Origin: an uncultured Bacteroides sp.
GTDB taxonomy: Bacteria > Bacteroidota > Bacteroidia > Bacteroidales > Bacteroidaceae
Length of the DNA: 64,000 bases
Direction of reading: 5' to 3'
NCBI GenBank assembly: GCA_947646015.1
Contig: CANSEY010000015.1
Coordinates: 31,330-95,329, forward strand
Shown here: positions 26,307 to 34,641 of the stretch, in pieces
How positions within the stretch are numbered: the first letter of the stretch is position 1
How the letters are laid out: every line of letters starts with the position of its first letter
Translations under genes and position numbers: made by a program
Notes under the pieces: generated by a model
Database searches by the model: none
Told to the model about the DNA's origin: nothing
What the model saw: the letters and a program-made list of their open reading frames with translations, nothing else

Positions 26307-28163
26307 ATGAGAAAATATTTAATCTTTATATGTACAGTTTTGTTAGCAAGCTGTCTCAATAACGATTTCCTGGAAAGGTATCCTTTGGGAGACCCGACTG
26401 CCGAAACGGCTTTTGAAACATACGACAATTTCAAGGCATACGCCTGGGGATTGTATGAAACCCTGCCTTCATTGGGCTATGGCTCGGAAAATTCTACGGA
26501 CGACATCTCGTACAACCAGACAAGAGGAACCAGCGAAAGCAACTGGATCAGAAAACTGGTGACCATCCCCGACAAGAAAGACAATACTTCCTGGAACTAT
26601 TACAGCTATATCCGAAGGGTCAACCTGATGCTCGACCGCATTGACGGTTCGAAAATGACGGATGTAGAAAAGGCGAACTGGCGTTCCGTCGGTTACTTTT
26701 TCCGTAGTTACCGCTACCTGTCTCTCCTGTCGGCTTACGGTGGCGTACCCTGGATTGATCATGTGCTGAGCGACGACGAAACAGAACTGATCAAAGGCCC
26801 TCGTGCCTCCAGAGATGAAATAGCCGGTCACATTCTGGAAGACCTGCAATTTGCCGAAAAGAATATCAACGTGAACGGAGAAGGCAGAAACACCATCAAC
26901 AAGGCTTGTGTACAGGCTTTACTCTCCCGCTTCTGCCTTTTCGAAGGTACCTGGCGCAAATATCACGGACTCAACAACGCCGAAACTTATCTGCGGGAAT
27001 GCAAACGGGTATCCGCTGAACTGATACAGACTTATCCGAACGTGGCGGACTGCTACGACGATCTGTTCTGTTCACTGGAACTGAAAGATGTTACCGGCGT
27101 CATTCTGTACAGAGAATATTCGGATGCTGTCGGTGTAGTGCACGCTGTCAGCATCGGGGGAACGACCGCCACCTCCTTTTACAATCCGACCCGCGACTTA
27201 GTGGACAGTTACCTGTGCACGGACGGAAAGCCACGCTGGACGAGTGACGCCTATCTGGGTGACAAGGATATATACGACGAGTTCAGCAACCGTGACCATC
27301 GTTTGTGGCTGCACGTCACTCCTCCTTACCGGGTAGACCGTTCGGCTTCCAGCACAGCCTGGGACAATAAATGGAAATTTACGGATAACTCCAAAGACCG
27401 CAGTTTTATCGACAGCCTCACCGTCCGCATGGGAATCGGGTACGGCACCAGCAAAGAACGACAGAAGTTATTGCCATTCCGTCAAGGATATGACGGTGGT
27501 ATTTTGGGTGCATCGCCTCACTTTGACTTCTATCTGGAGAACCAGCCGTGGTACAAGTCTGCCTTCGGATATAACAACTGGAAATACTATTGCTGCTACC
27601 TGAGCATGGGCAGCCAACGAAATGAAGAGACGGATATGCCTATTTTCCGCATCGAAGAAGTCATGCTGAACTACGCGGAAGCCATGTGCGAACTCGGCGA
27701 GTTTGACCAGACAGTTGCCGACGTCACAATCAACAAACTGCGCCCGCGTGCCAATGTAAAACTCATGAAAGTCTCGGAAATAAACTCAGCCTTCGACCCG
27801 AAACGTGATCTCGGAAATCCGGATTATCCCAACGACTACGAAGTGAGTCCGCTATTATGGGAAATACGACGGGAACGACGCATCGAACTGTTCTCCGAAG
27901 GATTCCGTTTCGACGACCTGAGAAGATGGAAGAAATGCCACTATGCACTGAAGAAGAAACTCGGACAATACGTACGTGCATCCGACTTCACGGCAGGAAC
28001 CAATGTGACTATCGACGGCGGCGGCTCCGAAGGATATCTCGAATTCCATCCGAAACAGAATCATCTATGGCCGGATTACTATTACCTCAACCCTATTCCA
28101 CGCAACGAACGGGTACTGAATCCCCAACTCGAACAGAATCCGGGATGGGAGGAAGGAAATTAA
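26307..28163 (+). CDS. SusD-like outer-membrane glycan-binding lipoprotein
   Basis: 618 aa from ATG 26307; the in-frame Met at 26280 would overlap susC and spoil the signal. Lipobox LLASC (Cys at about residue 13) after MRKYLIFICTV, then the SusD start NDFLERYPLGDPTAE. Helical TPR-like body with YFFRSYRYLSLLSAYGGVPW near 130 and RASRDEIAGHILEDLQFA near 170, and the conserved end ERRIELFSEGFRFDDLRRWK followed by NPIPRNER and NPGWEE. It caps the SusC barrel and delivers glycan to it. Confidence 0.95.
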   Translation: MRKYLIFICTVLLASCLNNDFLERYPLGDPTAETAFETYDNFKAYAWGLYETLPSLGYGSENSTDDISYNQTRGTSESNWIRKLVTIPDKKDNTSWNYYSYIRRVNLMLDRIDGSKMTDVEKANWRSVGYFFRSYRYLSLLSAYGGVPWIDHVLSDDETELIKGPRASRDEIAGHILEDLQFAEKNINVNGEGRNTINKACVQALLSRFCLFEGTWRKYHGLNNAETYLRECKRVSAELIQTYPNVADCYDDLFCSLELKDVTGVILYREYSDAVGVVHAVSIGGTTATSFYNPTRDLVDSYLCTDGKPRWTSDAYLGDKDIYDEFSNRDHRLWLHVTPPYRVDRSASSTAWDNKWKFTDNSKDRSFIDSLTVRMGIGYGTSKERQKLLPFRQGYDGGILGASPHFDFYLENQPWYKSAFGYNNWKYYCCYLSMGSQRNEETDMPIFRIEEVMLNYAEAMCELGEFDQTVADVTINKLRPRANVKLMKVSEINSAFDPKRDLGNPDYPNDYEVSPLLWEIRRERRIELFSEGFRFDDLRRWKKCHYALKKKLGQYVRASDFTAGTNVTIDGGGSEGYLEFHPKQNHLWPDYYYLNPIPRNERVLNPQLEQNPGWEEGN

Positions 28164-28202
28164 CCGGTAATCCATCACCAACCGGATAATCCGGAACTAA
28201 CC

Positions 28203-28318
28203 GGAAGAGGCTGTGGCAAATATTGGCTCTTCTTGACAGTCATCCCAATGACAGGACAAGCATTTCGTCATTAGCGTGGCTGAAAGACCTTGATATTTGA
28301 CACTGCCTCTTCCCTTTT
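28203..28318. repeat. 111-bp element with 21-bp inverted ends
   Basis: Arms at 28203-28223 and 28293-28313 match at 19 of 21 positions (GGAAGAGGCTGTGGCAAATAT against the complement of ATATTTGACACTGCCTCTTCC). About 69 bases lie between, containing GTCAT-CCCA-ATGAC. It is followed by CTTTTTAA, so it may act as the susD terminator; its size and ends also resemble a MITE. Confidence 0.75.
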
Positions 28319-28378
28319 TAACTGTATTGATTTCGTAAGTTTACTCAAAAGAATAATTGAGTATTTGAAATTTATTCG

Positions 28379-28386
28379 TATTTTTG
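28379..28386 (+). promoter_or_regulatory. Putative -7 element before GH20 gene
   Basis: TATTTTTG lies 70 bases before ATG 28456, with TTGA 18 bases upstream. This suggests GH20 and the sulfatase can be transcribed apart from susCD. Confidence 0.4.
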
Positions 28387-28455
28387 AGACATCAGACTAA
28401 TACGGGTAATCCTTTTGCCGACTCTTACAAAATCTAAATAAACACACTGTACCCC

Positions 28456-30015
28456 ATGAAGCACCTAATTTTTACAGCTCTCTTTCTTCTATCGTACACA
28501 GTCGCCGTCCGCGCCCAAATCGTATTTCCTACCCCCAATCAAGTGGAAATGCAGACAGGCAACCTGATTTTAGGGAAAAAGGTTTCTATGTACGCCGAAG
28601 ACACTACCGCTTTTTATCTAAACCTTTTTCGAGAAGAAGTACTCTCCCGCACTCCCATCAAATGGCAAAAAAAAGAATCCAAAGCCGATATCTGCTGGAT
28701 AACCGACTCATCCCTGCCCCCCGAAGGTTACCGGATCAAGATTCATCCGCAACAGATGGTAATCAGCGCCTCCGACAAAGGAGGATTCACCTATGCCGTA
28801 CAAACGCTACGCCAATGGGCAGCCGGTTCAGCAGGATCTATCACCTTTGCCTGCGCAAGCGTGACGGACTATCCCCGCACACAGTGGCGCTGCTTCTTAC
28901 TGGACTCCGGACGTCAGTTCCAGAAGATTGCCACCATCAGAAAGTATATCGACATGGCTTCACTGCTCAAAATGAACTACTTCCACTGGCATCTGACAGA
29001 AGGACTGGGATGGCGCATCGAAATCAAGCAATATCCGCACCTCACCCGGACTGGCGGTTCGGTAGGCAAAGGAGAAGAACAGCAGGGATTCTATACACAG
29101 GAAGAAATACGGGACATCATCGAATATGCCCGTCAACGGAATATCACCATCGTCCCCGAAATAGATATGCCGGGCCATGCCGAAGCTGCTCTCTCTGCCT
29201 ATCCGGAGCTCGGTTGTTTCGGATTGCCGGTAGAGATACCGCAAAGCGGATTTACCCAGAACATATTTTGTGCAGGAAAAGACGGAACTCTCCGTTTCCT
29301 GAAAAACGTACTGGATGAAGTATGCGCCCTCTTTCCTTCTCCCTACATACATCTGGGCGGAGACGAAGCCCCGAAAGGCAACTGGGATCAATGCCCGGAT
29401 TGCCGGAAAAGGATTACCACAGAAGGACTCAAAGACAGTCACGACCTCCAGCTATGGTTCTCTGCGCAAATGGCAAACTATCTGAAGTCGAAAGGACGGA
29501 AAGCCATCTTCTGGGGCGACGTAGTCTATCATGACGGCTACCCGTTGCCGGACAATACCGTTATCCAGTGGTGGAACTATCGGGGACACAAAGACCTCGC
29601 GCTCAGAAACGCCGTCAAACACCATTATCCGGTCATTTGCAGTTCCAACTACTATACGTATCTGAACTTCCCCGTCACCCCGTGGAAAGGATATACGGAA
29701 GCACGTACGTTCGACTTGAAAGATGTCTATCTGAACAACCCTTCCGACAAAGCCATCAGCGAGAAAAATCCGCTGATACTTGGCATGAGCTGCGCATTAT
29801 GGACCGACGACGGAGTCACGGAACGAATGATAGACCGACGACTTTTCCCCCGCATCCTCGCTCTGTCCGAACAGATGTGGCACGAGGGGGAAGCGCTTGA
29901 CTTCGACCGGTTCTACCGGAACATCCTTCACCGCAAAGCATGGTTCGAAGAAGCTGGATTCGAATTCGGACCGGCTCTGAAAGAAGATGTAACGAAAGAT
30001 TATAAATGGGATTAA
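28456..30015 (+). CDS. GH20 beta-N-acetylhexosaminidase (PUL 1)
   Basis: 519 aa, signal peptide (LIFTALFLLSYTVAVRA). A GH20b-type N-terminal domain (to about 140) precedes the catalytic barrel: YPRTQWRCFLLDSGRQF, KMNYFHWHLTEGLGWRIEIK near 175, VPEIDMPGHAEAALSAYPEL near 235, and the Asp303-Glu304 catalytic pair in HLGGDEAPKGNWDQCPDC. It removes terminal beta-GlcNAc or beta-GalNAc by substrate-assisted catalysis. It lies 13 bases ahead of a sulfatase gene, suggesting the two act in sequence on sulfated hexosamine- or galactose-containing ends. Confidence 0.94.
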   Translation: MKHLIFTALFLLSYTVAVRAQIVFPTPNQVEMQTGNLILGKKVSMYAEDTTAFYLNLFREEVLSRTPIKWQKKESKADICWITDSSLPPEGYRIKIHPQQMVISASDKGGFTYAVQTLRQWAAGSAGSITFACASVTDYPRTQWRCFLLDSGRQFQKIATIRKYIDMASLLKMNYFHWHLTEGLGWRIEIKQYPHLTRTGGSVGKGEEQQGFYTQEEIRDIIEYARQRNITIVPEIDMPGHAEAALSAYPELGCFGLPVEIPQSGFTQNIFCAGKDGTLRFLKNVLDEVCALFPSPYIHLGGDEAPKGNWDQCPDCRKRITTEGLKDSHDLQLWFSAQMANYLKSKGRKAIFWGDVVYHDGYPLPDNTVIQWWNYRGHKDLALRNAVKHHYPVICSSNYYTYLNFPVTPWKGYTEARTFDLKDVYLNNPSDKAISEKNPLILGMSCALWTDDGVTERMIDRRLFPRILALSEQMWHEGEALDFDRFYRNILHRKAWFEEAGFEFGPALKEDVTKDYKWD

Positions 30016-30028
30016 AAAAAAGAACATC

Positions 30029-31531
30029 ATGAACAAAAGAAATTTATTGATCGCAATACCCGCCCTGTGCAGCGGTTACCTGCACGGACAAACCCAACCC
30101 GCATCTCCCAACGTTATCTATATTTTAATGGACGATCTGGGATATGGAGATATCGGCTGCTTCGGACAAGACAAAATAGAAACACCCCATATCGACCGTT
30201 TATGCAGCGAAGGCATCAAACTGACACAACATTATTCCGGTTCCCCCGTATCAGCTCCGGCACGCTGCGTACTGATGACAGGTATGCACTCCGGTCATGC
30301 GCAAATCCGCTTCAACAATGAGTTAGCCGAACGCGGAGCAGTAAACAACTACGACTCGGTGTACGTTCATAAAGAGCTGGAAGGGCAATTCCCCCTACAG
30401 GCGAACACGATGACTATCGGGCGAATGATGCAACAAGCGGGATATACCACCGGATGTTTCGGCAAGTGGGGACTGGGATATCCGGGTTCCGAAGGAACTC
30501 CCAACAAACAGGGATTCGACCGATTCTACGGATACAATTGCCAGCGCCAGTCGCACACATACTATCCTCCTTTTCTGTATAATGACGAAGAACGTGTCTA
30601 CCTGTCCAACAAAGTGACAGACCCTCACCGAAGCCCTCTGGATAAAGGTGCCGATCCGAACGATCCCGCCAGCTACGCTAAATATACGCAAAAGGAATAT
30701 GCCAACGATCTGATCTTTGATGAACTGATGGGATTTGTCGATGCCAATAAACGCAAACCGTTTTTCCTGATGTGGACCACTCCCCTGCCGCACGTCTCGC
30801 TTCAGGCACCCGAACGCTGGGTACAGCATTATGTAGAGAAATTCGGGGACGAAAAGCCTTACACCGGACAAGCGGGATATCTGCCCTGCCGGTATCCGCA
30901 TGCTACCTATGCGGCTATGATCAGTTATTTCGACGAGCAGATCGGCCAACTGATCGAAAAACTGAAAGCGGAACATCTGTACGAAAATACCTTGATTGTG
31001 TTTACTTCAGATAATGGTCCTACGTTCAACGGAGGCAGCGATTCTCCCTGGTTCAACAGCGGGGGACCTTTCAATTCAGCATACGGATGGGGCAAATGTT
31101 TCTTGCATGAAGGAGGTATCCGTGTCCCCGCCATTATCACATGGCCCGGCAAAATAAAACCCGGTACGCAAAGTGACCACATCTGCGCTTTTCAGGACGT
31201 AATGCCTACGCTGGCAGAACTGGCAGGCATCACTTGTCCGCCAACGGACGGAATCAGCTTTCTGCCCACATTGCTCGGCAAAAAAGGGAAACAAAAAGAA
31301 CACACTTATTTATATTGGGAATATCCTGACCCAAGGATTGGCAACAAAGCAATCCGCATGGGAAAATGGAAAGGAATCATCACGGACATCCGGAAAGGCA
31401 ATACGCAAATGCAGCTTTATAATCTGGAAACGGACATCAGAGAAGAACACGATGTGGCTGCGCAACATCCCGATATCGTAAAACGCTTCGAACGACTGAT
31501 GAAAGAAGCTAGAAACGGTCCGGACTTTTAA
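30029..31531 (+). CDS. S1 sulfatase, S1_20-like (PUL 1)
   Basis: 500 aa with a signal peptide (LLIAIPALCSGYLHGQ). Metal site NVIYILMDDLGYGDIGC near residue 28; active-site signature S75-A-P-A-R, with Ser75 as the formylglycine precursor and Ala in place of the usual fourth-position Ser; then TTGCFGKWGLG near 146 and FTSDNGPT near 330. It is clearly paralogous to the sulfatase at 59148-60677 (shared YSGSPVSAP-like and YTTG-FGKW segments). By gene order it matches BT1622, which I recall as an S1_20 3-O-sulfo-galactose/GalNAc sulfatase; the substrate is inference. Confidence 0.88.
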   Translation: MNKRNLLIAIPALCSGYLHGQTQPASPNVIYILMDDLGYGDIGCFGQDKIETPHIDRLCSEGIKLTQHYSGSPVSAPARCVLMTGMHSGHAQIRFNNELAERGAVNNYDSVYVHKELEGQFPLQANTMTIGRMMQQAGYTTGCFGKWGLGYPGSEGTPNKQGFDRFYGYNCQRQSHTYYPPFLYNDEERVYLSNKVTDPHRSPLDKGADPNDPASYAKYTQKEYANDLIFDELMGFVDANKRKPFFLMWTTPLPHVSLQAPERWVQHYVEKFGDEKPYTGQAGYLPCRYPHATYAAMISYFDEQIGQLIEKLKAEHLYENTLIVFTSDNGPTFNGGSDSPWFNSGGPFNSAYGWGKCFLHEGGIRVPAIITWPGKIKPGTQSDHICAFQDVMPTLAELAGITCPPTDGISFLPTLLGKKGKQKEHTYLYWEYPDPRIGNKAIRMGKWKGIITDIRKGNTQMQLYNLETDIREEHDVAAQHPDIVKRFERLMKEARNGPDF

Positions 31532-31597
31532 CGACCTTCCTTGCTAACTAACGGGACATACCGGAGCATCATCCGTAACATCCCTGCGAAAGACTTG

Positions 31598-31679
31598 TGC
31601 CAACGCTTTGGCACAACTATGCCAACAGCTTGGCACGGCCGTGCCACAGGCGTGGCACAGTTGTGCCAAGCCGTTGGCA
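31598..31679. repeat. Four tandem hairpins with exact 22-bp period
   Basis: Hairpins TGCCAA-NNNN-TTGGCA at 31598-31613, 31620-31635, 31642-31657 (variant TGCCAC/GTGGCA) and 31664-31679, separated by 6-base linkers CAACTA, CGGCCG and CAGTTG. The whole block is also an imperfect palindrome centred in CGGCCG (31638/31639). It lies between the convergent sulfatase and mscS genes. Confidence 0.92.
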
Positions 31680-31697
31680 AAGATGTCCCCTAGGGAG

Positions 31698-32873
31698 TTA
31701 GTCAGAATACTGGTATACCTTCAAGTCGAACTTCGGCACCATCGCCAGCAAATGGTCGAAGATATCCGACTGAATCCGCTCGTACTCTTTCCACACCTTA
31801 TTGCGGGAAAAGAAATAAACCTGAATAGGTACTCCGTACATGGTAGCCTCTTTCTGACTGATAATCAAATCCAAATCCTGATTCACCACCGGCAGACTGC
31901 AAAGATACCGCTCGATATACACCCGATAAACCTGTGAATTGGTGGGCACCACTCCTTCCTCCGGCTGATAATCCGCCATGAGTGGAATCTCTTTCCGATA
32001 ACGGTCGAGCATCTCCGGTGTACAAAACTGAAGTGTCGTCAGGTCCAGTGTAATATTCTTCATCACCCGCCGCCCACCGGAATCCTTCATGCCACGCCAG
32101 TTCTGAAAAGGACTGCTAACCAGCGTATAAGGCGGAACCGTAGAAATCGTATTATCAAAGTTCTGAATCTTGACCGTGTTAAGCGTAATCTCCTGCACCG
32201 TACCATTCGCGGCACCGGAAGGAAGCGTGATCCAGTCTCCCGGACGCACCATATCATTGGCAGAAAGCTGAATACCTGCCACAAATCCCAAAATGGAATC
32301 CTTGAATACCAGCATCAGGATGGCTGCCGAAGCACCCAGTCCCGCAAACAGACTGGCAGGCGATTTATTTACAAGGATAGAGATAATCACAATCCCCCCG
32401 ATAAAAAACAAAAGTACCTGAAGTACTTGAATGAATCCTTTCATCGGCCGGTTCTTCATTGTCTCCTTTCCATCGTAAATATCCATGATCATCAGCAGAA
32501 TCCCATTGATAGCCAGCAGCAAAGAAAAGATGATATAAATGGCACAAGCCTTCTGCGAAATAACCAGCAGTTCCTTGCCACGCATGAAAGCCATCGGCAA
32601 CAGGGCATAGACAAGGATGGCGGGAATCGTATGAATCAGATTATGAAACACTTTACGTTTCATCAGCAATGTATTCCAAAGATGCGGTTTCCTGCGGGTA
32701 TACTGCCTCATTCCTCCCACTAGAATTGCCTGACAAAGATAGTCCACCCCTACAGCAATGGCTATCATCAGTATAGCAATAATTGTTTCATCAAAACGAT
32801 CGGCAACCTTCGCATCTATCCCCCAATCTATCAGGATTTTGTTCATCCATTTTCCTAAATCGACTACTAACAT
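31698..32873 (-). CDS. MscS-family mechanosensitive ion channel
   Basis: 391 aa. About five membrane helices in residues 25-185 (including IIAILMIAIAVGVDYLCQAIL, VFHNLIHTIPAILVYALLPM and VLLFFIGGIVIISIL), then the pore-lining Gly/Ala-rich helix SLFAGLGASAAILMLVFKDSILGF near 188 and the MscS beta domain (NDMVRPGDWITLP, TVQEITLNTVKIQNFDN). Its extended membrane region and length are closest to YbdG-type channels. It releases solutes on osmotic downshock. It lies between the two PULs and is convergent with PUL 1; no promoter was recognised. Confidence 0.92.
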   Translation of the reverse strand: MLVVDLGKWMNKILIDWGIDAKVADRFDETIIAILMIAIAVGVDYLCQAILVGGMRQYTRRKPHLWNTLLMKRKVFHNLIHTIPAILVYALLPMAFMRGKELLVISQKACAIYIIFSLLLAINGILLMIMDIYDGKETMKNRPMKGFIQVLQVLLFFIGGIVIISILVNKSPASLFAGLGASAAILMLVFKDSILGFVAGIQLSANDMVRPGDWITLPSGAANGTVQEITLNTVKIQNFDNTISTVPPYTLVSSPFQNWRGMKDSGGRRVMKNITLDLTTLQFCTPEMLDRYRKEIPLMADYQPEEGVVPTNSQVYRVYIERYLCSLPVVNQDLDLIISQKEATMYGVPIQVYFFSRNKVWKEYERIQSDIFDHLLAMVPKFDLKVYQYSD

Positions 32874-32933
32874 AAGTTCTTTCTTTATATATCATTTATA
32901 TAGAATGATAACAGTGAAAACCTACGTTTGGTT

Positions 32934-32981
32934 TAAAAAAAAGACTGGCGTCCGATTTACTAGAAATCAAGACCGCCAGTC
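32934..32981 (-). terminator. Terminator of the sulfatase/fucosidase unit
   Basis: Perfect 8-bp stem GACTGGCG / CGCCAGTC (32943-32950, 32974-32981). Read on the minus strand it ends in a run of eight T. Confidence 0.8.
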
Positions 32982-33007
32982 CCACTGCTACTCTCTAAGC
33001 ATTTCTT

Positions 33008-34555
33008 TTATAGTGGCAGACCGTAGCGTCCATCTACAATTTTCTCCAACTGTGCTGCCATCTTCTTTACCAGTTCCGGATTCTGACCCGCCACATTATT
33101 CTTTTCTTTCGGATCTTTCTTCAGATCGTAAAGCTGCGGTTCCTTACTGTTTCCCAACTCGATATTCACTGCTTTCAGATATGCCGGTCCATTTCCCGGA
33201 CGAAGATATTTCCATCTTCCGTCTGTCACCGACAGGTTATTCTGTGCATTCTGAAGTACCAGCCATTCGCGTCCCTTCTTTTGCTTGCCTGTCCACGCTT
33301 TCAGCATCGGTTCACTATCCGGTGCCGCACCTTCCGGCAAGCGGACATTCAGCATTTCGGCAAAAGTAGCAAACCAGTCTATCTGACAGAGCAATGCATC
33401 CGAAACTGTTCCCGGACGGATCACACCCTGCCAGCTCCAGATACAAGGAATACGTGTACCCGCTTCGAACGAACTGTACTTTCCTCCGCGATAAATGCCG
33501 CCCGGAGTATGATCGCCCAGCAATTCCACTGCCTGATCCTTATATCCGTCGTCCACTACCGGACCGTTATCACTGGAAAGAATCACCAGTGTATTCTTAT
33601 CCAATCCCAGTCGTTCGAGTGCATTCAGAATCTCGCCTACCGACCAGTCAAATTCGAGCAGACAATCGCCGCGAGGTCCCATGCCGCTCTTTCCTGCGAA
33701 CTGTGGAGACGGAACACGGGGAACATGCGCATCCTGCGTGGCAAAATACAGGAAGAAAGGAGCAGACTTGTGTCCTTCAATAAAGGAAACAGCTTTTCCT
33801 GTCAGCGTCTCCGCAATCTTCTCATCCTGCCAGAGAGCCGACTTTCCGCCCTTCATATATCCGATACGGGAAATACCGTTCACGATACTCTGGTCGTGTC
33901 CGTGAGAAGGATGCATTTTCAGCAACTCCGGATTGTCCTTCCCGGTAGGTTCTCCCGGAAAGTTCGCTTTGTAACTTACCTGAATCGGATCATTCGGATC
34001 AAGGTTGATCACCTGATCATTCTCTACAAATACACAAGGAACACGGTCGCCCGTAGCTGCCATGATAAAGGAATATTCGAAGCCGATATCATTCGTTCCC
34101 GGCTGCAAAGGCTTGTTCCAGTCTTGTTCTCCGCCCTTGTCGCCCAGTCCCAGATGCCATTTGCCTACGACTCCGGTGTTGTATCCGGCATCCTTGAACA
34201 GGTTCGCCATCGTATAGCGTTCCGGACGGATAATAGCCGCAGCGTCTCCGGCAGCAATACCTGTTCCGGCTTTGCGCCATGCATATTCACCGGTCAGCAT
34301 CGCATAGCGGGAAGGCGTACTGGTAGCAGCTGCACTGTGCGCATTGGTAAAACGTACTCCCATTTTGGCAAGACGTTCCACATTAGGAGTATGGATAGTC
34401 TTGGCTCCGTTACAACTCAAATCGCCGTAACCGATATCATCCGCATAGATAAAAACAACATTCGGACGCTGGGTTTGTTTCTCCTGAGCAGTGGCCTGAG
34501 AAGCCAGACAGGAAGTTAACGCTAAAGGTAATATACCATAAAATTCTTTTCTCAT
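33008..34555 (-). CDS. S1 sulfatase, S1_15-like (PUL 2)
   Basis: 515 aa, signal peptide (LPLALTSCLASQATAQ). NVVFIYADDIGYGDLSCNG near residue 32, active-site signature S79-T-P-S-R followed by YAMLTGEY, GVVGKWHLGLG near 130, and ILSSDNGPVVDDGY near 323. By neighbourhood it matches BT1624, recalled as an S1_15 6-O-sulfo-Gal/GalNAc sulfatase; the substrate is inference. It is the last gene of its unit, 86 bases after the fucosidase, and is followed by a strong terminator. Confidence 0.88.
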   Translation of the reverse strand: MRKEFYGILPLALTSCLASQATAQEKQTQRPNVVFIYADDIGYGDLSCNGAKTIHTPNVERLAKMGVRFTNAHSAAATSTPSRYAMLTGEYAWRKAGTGIAAGDAAAIIRPERYTMANLFKDAGYNTGVVGKWHLGLGDKGGEQDWNKPLQPGTNDIGFEYSFIMAATGDRVPCVFVENDQVINLDPNDPIQVSYKANFPGEPTGKDNPELLKMHPSHGHDQSIVNGISRIGYMKGGKSALWQDEKIAETLTGKAVSFIEGHKSAPFFLYFATQDAHVPRVPSPQFAGKSGMGPRGDCLLEFDWSVGEILNALERLGLDKNTLVILSSDNGPVVDDGYKDQAVELLGDHTPGGIYRGGKYSSFEAGTRIPCIWSWQGVIRPGTVSDALLCQIDWFATFAEMLNVRLPEGAAPDSEPMLKAWTGKQKKGREWLVLQNAQNNLSVTDGRWKYLRPGNGPAYLKAVNIELGNSKEPQLYDLKKDPKEKNNVAGQNPELVKKMAAQLEKIVDGRYGLPL

Positions 34556-34641
34556 TTTGTCTTTTGATAATTATTAGGTTAGAATGAATAAGTATCTATT
34601 CTCAAAGTGATGTACTTATTAAGTTAAAATTCAATGTTTCT

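Noticed and set aside
31598-31679. CRISPR array reading of the 22-bp-period repeat
   Set aside because: The repeated parts are hairpin arms with 6-base linkers; there are no spacers of usable length and no cas genes nearby.
33281-34519. 412-codon plus-strand open frame opposite the S1_15-like sulfatase
   Set aside because: It is antisense to a clear sulfatase; its composition (many Arg, His, Ser, Cys) is typical of a shadow frame.
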